DNA of 64,000 bases. It comes from an uncultured Caulobacterales bacterium (GTDB lineage: Bacteria > Pseudomonadota > Alphaproteobacteria > Caulobacterales > Caulobacteraceae). The stretch spans positions 23,377 to 87,376 of the forward strand of contig CAILTK010000020.1 in NCBI GenBank assembly GCA_903837135.1, written 5' to 3'. A model generated the notes under the pieces. That model made no database searches. It was not told the DNA's origin and saw nothing but the letters and a program-made list of their open reading frames with translations. The translations under genes and the position numbers were made by a program. Shown one piece after another: positions 57,551-64,000 of this stretch (the stretch's first letter is position 1; the number at the start of each line of letters is the position of its first letter).

Positions 57551-59026
57551 TCAGGCGCCCGTATCCTCGTCGGGTTCGGTCTGGCGCGGTTCTCGCGTCA
57601 AGGTGGCGACCCTCAGCGCATTCGTGGCGCCGGCCTGCCCGAAGGGGATGCCCGCGGCCACGACGACCGACTGGTCGAACTCGAGGAAACCGTCCCGGCG
57701 CGCGAGGAGCAGGGCCTGGCCGACCGCCTCGGTCATGGTGTGCACGTCCGGAGAGATCACCGCGTGCACGCCCCAGGCCAGGGCCAGGCGGCGGGCCGTG
57801 GCCTCGACCGGCGTCAGGCCGATGATCGGCGCCGCCGGCCGCTGGCGCGCGATGCGAAGGGCCGTGCGGCCGGATTGGGTCAGGGCGGCGATCACCGGCG
57901 CCTGCACGTGCCGGGCGACCTCGGCCGCCGCGGCGCAGATCGCGTCCGAGGTGGCGTGCTCGGGCTCCGGACGGGTGCGGTCCATGCCGTCGCGCCAGTC
58001 CTGGTCCTGCTCCACCCGGTCGATGATCCGGTCCATGATGGCGACGGCCTCGGTCGGATACTGCCCGGCCGCGGTCTCGGCCGACAGCATGACGGCGTCG
58101 GCGCCGTCGAACACGGCGGTGGCCACGTCCGAGGCCTCTGCGCGGGTCGGGGTCGGGGCCGAGATCATGCTTTCCAGCATCTGGGTGGCGACGATCACCG
58201 GCCGGCCGAGCTGGCGGGCGCGCCGCACGATCCGCTTCTGGGCGATGGGCACCGCTTCGGGCGGCAGCTCGACCCCAAGGTCGCCGCGCGCCACCATCAC
58301 CCCGTCCGACAGGGCGATGATCTCGTCGAGCCGGTCCAGCGCCTGCGGCTTCTCGAGCTTGGAGATGATCCAGGCCCGGCCGGCGACCAGCTCGCGCGCC
58401 TCCTGCACGTCCTCCGGCCGCTGGACAAACGACAGGCCCACATAGTCGACGCCGATGTCGAGGGCGAAGGCGAGGTCGAGCCGGTCCTTGGCGGTCAGCG
58501 CCGGAATCGCCAGCACCACGTCCGGCACATTGACGCCCTTGCGGTCGGTGAGCCGTCCGCCGACGGCGACGATGGTGTCGAGATAGTCCGGCCCCTTGCG
58601 CACCACCTGCAGGCGCAGCTTGCCGTCGTCGAGCAACAGGGTGGCCCCGGCCTGGGCTGCGTCGATGATCTCCGGATGCGGCAGGGTCGCCCGCCGGCCG
58701 TCGCCCGTGGTCGGGTTGAGGTCGAGCCGGAACGGCGCGCCCGGCTTCAGGAAGACGCCGCCGCCGGTGAAGCGGCCGACCCTGAGCTTGGGTCCCTGCA
58801 CGTCAGCCAGCACCCCGATCGGGCGGCGAAAATGGGCCTCCGCCTCGCGGATCATGGCCATCCGCTCGGCGTGGTCGGCATGTTCGCCATGGCTGAAATT
58901 CAGGCGGAAGACGTCCGCGCCGGCCAGGAACAGCCGCTGGATCATCTCCGGAGTCGCGCTCGCCGGACCCAGGGTGGCGACGATTTTCGTGCGGCGGTAG
59001 CGTCTAACGCGTTCGCGGGCGGGCAT
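57551..59026 (-). CDS. pyk: pyruvate kinase
   Basis: The 491-residue enzyme begins [20 protein letters not shown] and has [31 protein letters not shown], the active-site lysine segment [40 protein letters not shown] and [12 protein letters not shown]. It makes ATP and pyruvate from PEP. The gene is divergent from pckG across a 175-base gap, so the two opposing enzymes of the PEP-pyruvate node share an intergenic region. Confidence 0.97.
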   Translation of the reverse strand: MPARERVRRYRRTKIVATLGPASATPEMIQRLFLAGADVFRLNFSHGEHADHAERMAMIREAEAHFRRPIGVLADVQGPKLRVGRFTGGGVFLKPGAPFRLDLNPTTGDGRRATLPHPEIIDAAQAGATLLLDDGKLRLQVVRKGPDYLDTIVAVGGRLTDRKGVNVPDVVLAIPALTAKDRLDLAFALDIGVDYVGLSFVQRPEDVQEARELVAGRAWIISKLEKPQALDRLDEIIALSDGVMVARGDLGVELPPEAVPIAQKRIVRRARQLGRPVIVATQMLESMISAPTPTRAEASDVATAVFDGADAVMLSAETAAGQYPTEAVAIMDRIIDRVEQDQDWRDGMDRTRPEPEHATSDAICAAAAEVARHVQAPVIAALTQSGRTALRIARQRPAAPIIGLTPVEATARRLALAWGVHAVISPDVHTMTEAVGQALLLARRDGFLEFDQSVVVAAGIPFGQAGATNALRVATLTREPRQTEPDEDTGA

Positions 59027-59201
59027 TTGCGTCCCTGATCGGTGGCGCAGACCTTATAGACGCCTCGCGTCCCGGGTTAAGCACCGAATGCACAATTCCA
59101 CTGCAGGGCTCTTCCCATCGACGCGCCCCCTGCAAGTATGCGATACCAATTTCTTTCGCCGATGGCATTGTAACGATCGCGCAGCTTTCCAGGGGTGGAC
59201 C

Positions 59202-61070
59202 TTGCCCGCAGACTTAAACATTCCCGGCCTCAGTCCTTCGCCGACCAAGCACCGCAGGCTGGTGGAATGGGTGGGCGAGATCGCCGCCCTGACCCAGCCC
59301 GACCGCGTGCATTGGTGCGACGGGTCGGAAGCGGAATGGGATTTGCTGACCCGGCAGCTGGTCGCCTGCGGCACCCTCAAGGCGCTCAACCCGCAGAAGC
59401 GCCCCAACTCCTTCTACGCCGCCTCCGATCCGCGCGACGTGGCGCGTGTGGAGAGCCGCACGTTCATCTGCTCGAAGGCGGAGATCGACGCCGGCCCGAC
59501 CAATAACTGGGCCGATCCGGACGAGATGCGCGCCACCCTGCAGCCCCTGTTCAGGGGGTCCATGCGCGGACGGACGATGTATGTGGTGCCGTTCTGCATG
59601 GGGCCGCTGGGCTCGAAGATCTCCGCCCTCGGCGTCGAGATCACCGACAGCGCCTATGTGGCCATCTCCATGCGGGTGATGACCCGGATGGGCAAGGCCG
59701 CGCTGGATGAACTGGGCGAGGACGGCTTCTTCGTCCCGGCGGTGCATACCCTCGGCGCGCCGCTGAAGCCCGGCCAGAAGGACGTGGCCTGGCCGTGCAA
59801 CGAAACCAAGTACATCGTCCACTATCCCGAGACCCGCGAGATCTGGTCCTACGGCTCGGGCTACGGCGGCAACGCCCTGCTCGGCAAGAAGTGCTACGCC
59901 CTGCGCATCGCCTCGGTGATGGCGCGGGACGAAGGCTGGCTGGCCGAGCACATGCTGATCCTCAAGCTCACCTCGCCCGAGGGCAAGCAGCACTATATGG
60001 CCGCCGCCTTCCCGAGCGCCTGCGGCAAGACCAACCTGGCCATGCTGCAGCCGACCATCCCGGGCTGGAAGGCCGAGACCATCGGCGACGACATCTGCTG
60101 GATGCGGTTCGGCGAGGACGGCCGCCTCTACGCCATCAATCCCGAATACGGACTGTTCGGCGTGGCGCCGGGAACGGGCGTCTCCACCAACAAGAACGCC
60201 ATCGACTCGCTCTACGCCAATACCGTCTTCACCAACGTGGCCCTGACGCCCGATGGCGACGTCTGGTGGGAAGGCCTGACCGACGAACCGCCGCCGCTCT
60301 TGACCGACTGGCGCGGGGAAGCCTGGAGCCGGTCGACGGCCATGGGTCCCGCCGCCCATCCCAACGCCCGTTTCGCCGTGCCGGCGAGCCAGGTGCCGAT
60401 CATCGCCCCCGAGTGGGAGGATCCCGAGGGCGTGCCGATCTCGGCCATCCTGTTCGGTGGGCGGCGCGCAACGTCGGTGCCGCTGGTGACCGAAGCGTTC
60501 GACTGGCAGCACGGCGTCTTCCTGGCCTCCAATGTGGCGTCGGAGGGGACGGCGGCCGCCGAGAACAAGGTGGGCGAACTGCGCCGCGACCCCTTCGCCA
60601 TGCTGCCGTTCTGTGGCTACAACATGGGCGACTATTTCGGCCACTGGCTGAAGATGGGCAAACGCACCGACGCGGCGAAGCTGCCGCGCATCTATTTCGT
60701 CAACTGGTTCCGCAAGGACGAGGGCGGCAAGTTCGTCTGGCCGGGATACGGCGAGAACAGCCGCGTGCTGAAATGGATCGTCGGGCGTCTGGAAGGCGAG
60801 GCGGACGCGCAGATCAGTCCGATCGGCCACCTGCCGACGAAGGCGTCGCTCGACGTCTCCGGTCTGACGATCTCCGACCAGCACCTCGATCTTTTGCTCT
60901 CGGTCGATACCGACGTGTGGGCCGAGGAGGCGTCGCTGATCCCGCCCGCCTACGAGAAGTTCGGCGACCGGCTGCCGCGCGAGCTGTGGGACGAGCACGC
61001 GGCGCTGGTCGAGCGGCTCGAGAAGGCCGCGACGGCCCGCCGCCCGGCGGCGATGAGCGCGGCCGAGTAG
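59202..61070 (+). CDS. pckG: phosphoenolpyruvate carboxykinase (GTP)
   Basis: Starting at TTG 59202 (AGGGGTGG upstream; ATG at 59088 adds a poor 38-residue extension) the protein has 622 residues, typical for PckG. The GTP-type signature FPSACGKTN (residues 270-278, C274) is present, as are [34 protein letters not shown] text and [15 protein letters not shown]. It makes PEP from oxaloacetate in gluconeogenesis. Divergent from pyk. Confidence 0.95.
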   Translation: MPADLNIPGLSPSPTKHRRLVEWVGEIAALTQPDRVHWCDGSEAEWDLLTRQLVACGTLKALNPQKRPNSFYAASDPRDVARVESRTFICSKAEIDAGPTNNWADPDEMRATLQPLFRGSMRGRTMYVVPFCMGPLGSKISALGVEITDSAYVAISMRVMTRMGKAALDELGEDGFFVPAVHTLGAPLKPGQKDVAWPCNETKYIVHYPETREIWSYGSGYGGNALLGKKCYALRIASVMARDEGWLAEHMLILKLTSPEGKQHYMAAAFPSACGKTNLAMLQPTIPGWKAETIGDDICWMRFGEDGRLYAINPEYGLFGVAPGTGVSTNKNAIDSLYANTVFTNVALTPDGDVWWEGLTDEPPPLLTDWRGEAWSRSTAMGPAAHPNARFAVPASQVPIIAPEWEDPEGVPISAILFGGRRATSVPLVTEAFDWQHGVFLASNVASEGTAAAENKVGELRRDPFAMLPFCGYNMGDYFGHWLKMGKRTDAAKLPRIYFVNWFRKDEGGKFVWPGYGENSRVLKWIVGRLEGEADAQISPIGHLPTKASLDVSGLTISDQHLDLLLSVDTDVWAEEASLIPPAYEKFGDRLPRELWDEHAALVERLEKAATARRPAAMSAAE

Positions 61071-61246
61071 AGCCCGACTCCGCCCTGGCCATACCCGTTC
61101 AACGGACGGGGGAATTCGGTGCGCTTTTGCTTGTCGACCTCCACAAGTCGGGCGTAGGGTCCAGGCAAAGATCGAGGCCGGATCCCTGATGGCGCGCCAT
61201 ACCGGAATTTCCGGACCCCGAAGTCACGAGGGGCGAGGAGGACGTA

Positions 61247-63061
61247 TTGGAACCCACAGACGTTGGGGCGCCGGACTACTTCCATAAGGTCGTCGACTGC
61301 CAGTGGGCCTGCCCGGCGCATACGCCGGTGCCCGAATACATCCGCCTGATCTCCGCCGGCCGCTACGCCGACGCCTATATGGTCAATTGGCGCTCCAACG
61401 TCTTTCCGGGCATCCTCGGCCGCACCTGCGACCGGCCGTGCGAACCGGCCTGTCGCCGCGGCCGGGTCGAGGACGAACCGGTCGCCATCTGCCGGCTGAA
61501 GCGCGTGGCCGCCGACAACAAGGGCGATATCTCGGCGCACATGCCCAAGGCCGCGGCCAACGGCAACGGCAAGCGCGTCGCCTGCATCGGCGCCGGTCCC
61601 GCCTCGCTGACGGTGGCGCGCGACCTGTCGCCCCTCGGCTATGAGGTGACGATCTTCGACGACCAGCAGAAGGCCGGCGGTTTCATCCGCAGCCAGATCC
61701 CGCGCTTTCGCTTGCCCGAGGAGGTGATCGACGAGGAGGTGAAGTTCATCACCGACCTCGGTCCAGTGATGCGGCTCAACCAGCGGGTCGACAGCCTGAA
61801 GGCCGTGCTGGACCAGGGGTACGACGCGGTGTTCGTCGGCGCGGGGGCGCCGCGCGGCCGCGACCTCGACGTCCCCGGCCGCCGGGAGGCCGCCGCCCAC
61901 ATCCACATCGGCATCGACTGGCTCTCCAACGTCTCCTTTGGCCACGTCGAGGCGATCGGGCGGCGGGTGATCGTGCTCGGCGGCGGCAACACCGCCATGG
62001 ACTGCTGCCGCACCTCGCGACGCCTCGGCGGCGAGGACGTGAAGGTGATCGTCCGCTCCGGGTTCGAGGAGATGAAGGCCTCGCCCTGGGAGAAGGAGGA
62101 CGCCATGCACGAGGGCATTCCGATCCTCAACTACCTCGTGCCCAAGAGCTTCCTGCATGAGAACGGCCGGTTGACGGGCATGACCTTCGAAAAGGTGGCG
62201 CCGGTCTATGACGCCGACGGCCGTCGCTCGCTGAAGCCGACCGGCGAGCCGGACGAGAGCTTCGCCTGCGACGACGTCCTGGTCGCCATCGGCCAGGAGA
62301 ACGCCTACCCCTGGATCGAACGCGACGTCGGCGTGGCGTTCGACGAGCGCTGGGATATGCCGGTGGTCGATGAGATCACCTTCCAGTCGACCAATCCCAA
62401 GGTGTTCTTCGGCGGCGACGCCGCCTTCGGTCCCAAGAACATCATCTGGGCCGTGGCCCACGGCCACGAGGCCGCGGTCTCCATCGACCTGTTGTGCAAC
62501 GGCCAGGACGTAAAGGATCGGCCGCCGCCGATGGTCCACCTGGCCAGCCAGAAGATGGGCATCCACGAGTGGAGCTACGACAACGACATCTCCAACGACC
62601 TGCGCTTCAAGGTTCCCCATCGCGACACCGCCGTGTCGCTCAAGGACGTCAAGGTCGAGGTCGAACTCGGCTTCGACCAGAAGCTCGGTTACGCCGAGGC
62701 CCAGCGCTGCCTGAACTGCGACGTGGAGACGGTGTTCACTACCCCGCTGTGCATCGAGTGCGACGCCTGCATGGACATTTGCCCGGTGGACTGCATCACC
62801 TTCACCGAGAACGGGCCCGAGGACGACCTGCGCACGCGGCTCAAGGCCCCCGCGCCCCATCCGGAGCAGGCGCTCTACGTCTCCAGCGACCTGCCCACCG
62901 GCCGGGTCATGGTCAAGGACGAGGACGTCTGCCTGCACTGCGGCCTCTGCGCCGAGCGCTGCCCCACCGGCGCCTGGGACATGCAGAAGTTCCGCCTCGA
63001 CATCACCCACGCCGACATGGCGCCCGCCGGGCGCCGCTCGGAAAAGAGGGTGGCGGCGTGA
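61247..63061 (+). CDS. FAD/NAD(P)-dependent oxidoreductase with C-terminal 2[4Fe-4S] ferredoxin (2-oxoacid oxidoreductase partner)
   Basis: The 604-residue protein starts at TTG 61247 after GAGGAGG. An N-terminal Fer4_20 cluster region (C18QWAC22PAH and RTCDRPCEPACRRG) leads to an FAD site IGAGPASLTVARDL and an NAD(P) site VIVLGGGNTAMDCC, as in GltD/DPD small subunits. A C-terminal domain binds two [4Fe-4S] clusters (CIECDACMDICPVDCI and CLHCGLCAERCPTGAW). The gene is followed by a 2-oxoacid:acceptor oxidoreductase subunit, so it probably couples NAD(P)H to ferredoxin for a KorAB-like reaction. Confidence 0.9.
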   Translation: MEPTDVGAPDYFHKVVDCQWACPAHTPVPEYIRLISAGRYADAYMVNWRSNVFPGILGRTCDRPCEPACRRGRVEDEPVAICRLKRVAADNKGDISAHMPKAAANGNGKRVACIGAGPASLTVARDLSPLGYEVTIFDDQQKAGGFIRSQIPRFRLPEEVIDEEVKFITDLGPVMRLNQRVDSLKAVLDQGYDAVFVGAGAPRGRDLDVPGRREAAAHIHIGIDWLSNVSFGHVEAIGRRVIVLGGGNTAMDCCRTSRRLGGEDVKVIVRSGFEEMKASPWEKEDAMHEGIPILNYLVPKSFLHENGRLTGMTFEKVAPVYDADGRRSLKPTGEPDESFACDDVLVAIGQENAYPWIERDVGVAFDERWDMPVVDEITFQSTNPKVFFGGDAAFGPKNIIWAVAHGHEAAVSIDLLCNGQDVKDRPPPMVHLASQKMGIHEWSYDNDISNDLRFKVPHRDTAVSLKDVKVEVELGFDQKLGYAEAQRCLNCDVETVFTTPLCIECDACMDICPVDCITFTENGPEDDLRTRLKAPAPHPEQALYVSSDLPTGRVMVKDEDVCLHCGLCAERCPTGAWDMQKFRLDITHADMAPAGRRSEKRVAA

Positions 63062-63135
63062 TGCCGCCGCCGTTCTTCTCCTCCCCCGTGAGGGGGCTAC
63101 GCGCGTCCGCGCTTGCGCCGAGCCGCCGTGCGACG

Positions 63136-63180
63136 CCTCGTCCTTCGAGGCTCGCCTTCGGCTCGCACCTCAGGGTGAGG
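63136..63180. repeat. REP-like palindrome, unit A
   Basis: CCTCGTCCTTCGAGGCTCGC starts the unit, and GCTCGCACCTCAGGGTGAGG ends it. It is a close match to the unit at 29693-29744 and is inverted relative to unit B. Confidence 0.8.
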
Positions 63181-63213
63181 CGACTTATAGGGTCGTGCCG
63201 CGGTGGAATTCGG

Positions 63214-63258
63214 CCTCATCCTGAGGTGCGTAGCGAAGCGGAGCCTCGAAGGACGAGG
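63214..63258. repeat. REP-like palindrome, unit B (inverted)
   Basis: CCTCATCCTGAGGTGCG begins the unit and GAGCCTCGAAGGACGAGG ends it. It is the reverse complement of unit A with a few changes, making a BIME-like pair in the 289-base gap. Confidence 0.8.
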
Positions 63259-63350
63259 CCGTCGCACGCCTCGAGCCGGATGTGTGAATGCCGTAAGGGA
63301 GCAGAGGAATCTCGCGGCCGGTGTTGGGACTATAATCCGGAAAATCGCCA

Positions 63351-64000
63351 ATGACCGCCATCGCCGCCGTCAACGACTTCGTCGTCAAGTTCGCCAATGT
63401 GAACGGCTCGGGGTCGGCCAGCGCCAACGCCCTGTTTGGCAAGTCGATCCTGCGCATGGGCGTGCCCGTGGCCGCGCGCAACATCTTCCCATCCAACATC
63501 CAGGGCCTGCCCACCTGGTACGAGGTGCGGGTGTGCGAAGCCGGCTGGCTCGGCCGGCGCGGCGGGGTCGACCTGATGGTGGCCATGAACCCGCAGACGT
63601 GGGCCGCCGACGTCGCCTCGATCGAACCCGGCGGCTATCTGTTCTACGACTCCACCCGGCCGCTGCCGCCCTCGGCCTTCCGTGGCGACATCAATGTGGT
63701 CGGCCTGCCGCTGACCGAGATCGTCAACGCCCGCTACCAGGAGGCGCGCAAGCGCCAGCTGCTCAAGAACATCGTCTACGTGGGCGCCCTGTCCTACCTG
63801 CTCGACATCGAGCCCGCCGTGATCGAGCAGTTGCTCGGCGAGGAGTTCGCCAAGAAGCCCAAGCTGATCCCCGAGAATATCCAGGCCTTCCACCTCGGCC
63901 GCGACGCGGCGGCCGAACACTGCGCGCCGATTCAGCTCAAGGTGGCGCGGGCGGACAAGGTCGGCGACCGGATCTACATCGAGGGCAACGCCGCGGCCGG
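63351..64000 (+). CDS. 2-oxoacid:acceptor oxidoreductase subunit alpha (KorA-like), N-terminal part
   Basis: From ATG 63351 the frame is open to the end of the window (216 codons). The start MTAIAAVNDFVVKFANVNGSGSASANALF and the IFPSNIQGLPTWYEVRVCEAGW and LFYDSTRPLPPS segments match the gamma-type domain at the N terminus of KorA/PorA-like subunits. The TPP-binding beta subunit should follow outside the window. Together with the preceding flavoprotein, it should convert a 2-oxoacid and CoA to acyl-CoA and CO2 with reduced ferredoxin. Confidence 0.88.
   Translation, partial: MTAIAAVNDFVVKFANVNGSGSASANALFGKSILRMGVPVAARNIFPSNIQGLPTWYEVRVCEAGWLGRRGGVDLMVAMNPQTWAADVASIEPGGYLFYDSTRPLPPSAFRGDINVVGLPLTEIVNARYQEARKRQLLKNIVYVGALSYLLDIEPAVIEQLLGEEFAKKPKLIPENIQAFHLGRDAAAEHCAPIQLKVARADKVGDRIYIEGNAAA

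Noticed and set aside
59088..59201. ATG at 59088 as the start of pckG
   Set aside because: The 38-residue extension is unlike PckG and lacks a ribosome site; TTG 59202 has AGGGGTGG upstream and gives the usual N terminus.
60950..63010. 686-residue minus-strand frame opposite the 61247-63061 oxidoreductase
   Set aside because: Antisense shadow of a gene with complete motifs; no domain is visible in the frame.

Overview
The window is a very GC-rich, gene-dense stretch of chromosome from an alphaproteobacterium, most likely a member of the Caulobacteraceae (Caulobacter or Phenylobacterium). The placement is an inference from gene content: an aa3 cytochrome oxidase operon, a complete Tol-Pal operon with CpoB, COQ9, a TIGR02301-type protein, a LiuR-like MerR regulator next to an acyl-CoA dehydrogenase, PckG (GTP type), and palindromic REP-like repeats. 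No rRNA operon, prophage, insertion sequence or CRISPR array was seen. No gap between genes exceeds about 300 bases; the largest, 63062-63350, holds a REP pair.

Layout. 1-4.2 kb: the start of a membrane histidine kinase, then OsmC, VOC, acyl-CoA dehydrogenase and MerR, all on the minus strand. 4.3-8.9 kb: coxB-coxA-ctaB-small membrane protein-ctaG (coxC is absent). 8.9-14.9 kb: a dienelactone-hydrolase-like enzyme, rpsU (apparently starting at ATC), coq9, nudix, SDR, TIGR02301, NfeD, quinone oxidoreductase and TetR. 15.1-17.6 kb: two secreted proteins sharing a six-cysteine twin-CX3C signature, and an ATP-dependent DNA ligase. 18.4-24.2 kb: pyrF-tolQ-tolR-tolA-tolB-pal-cpoB. 24.3-30.1 kb: marC, queG, GST, two paralogous secreted small proteins, a PPOX-fold protein, the ligase-associated exonuclease (about 11 kb from its usual partner) and a His/Arg/Tyr-rich secreted peptide. 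30.3-36.5 kb: obgE-proB, MaoC, an NTF2-like protein, tRNA-Gly(CCC), a CDF metal exporter, an HD protein and a hydrolase. 36.6-39.9 kb: an ABC exporter pair, a thioredoxin-like ferredoxin and a Phd/VapC toxin-antitoxin pair. 39.9-49.9 kb: fba, rimO, a hydrolase, an acetyltransferase, XRE/DUF2975, a 35-residue membrane peptide, rdgB-hemW and rsmI-yraN-sirB1. 50-54.8 kb: VOC, SDR, MarR, SDR, quinone oxidoreductase and an isoaspartyl peptidase. 54.8-57.5 kb: thiC under a TPP riboswitch with a decayed zeta-toxin gene just behind it. 57.5-64 kb: pyk, pckG and the first genes of an NAD(P)H-linked 2-oxoacid:ferredoxin oxidoreductase.

Functional themes are respiration (cox operon, COQ9), envelope integrity (Tol-Pal), the PEP/pyruvate/2-oxoacid node (fba, pyk, pckG, oxidoreductase), tRNA and ribosome modification (queG, rimO, rsmI), and several divergent regulator-target pairs with visible operator candidates. 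Many downstream genes start at TTG or GTG inside the previous stop codon, suggesting translational coupling. The items most worth following up are the twin-CX3C protein pair, the ATC start of rpsU, the two secreted C-x40-C paralogues, the hidden 35-residue membrane peptide, the decayed zeta toxin behind thiC, and the ferredoxin-fused oxidoreductase.
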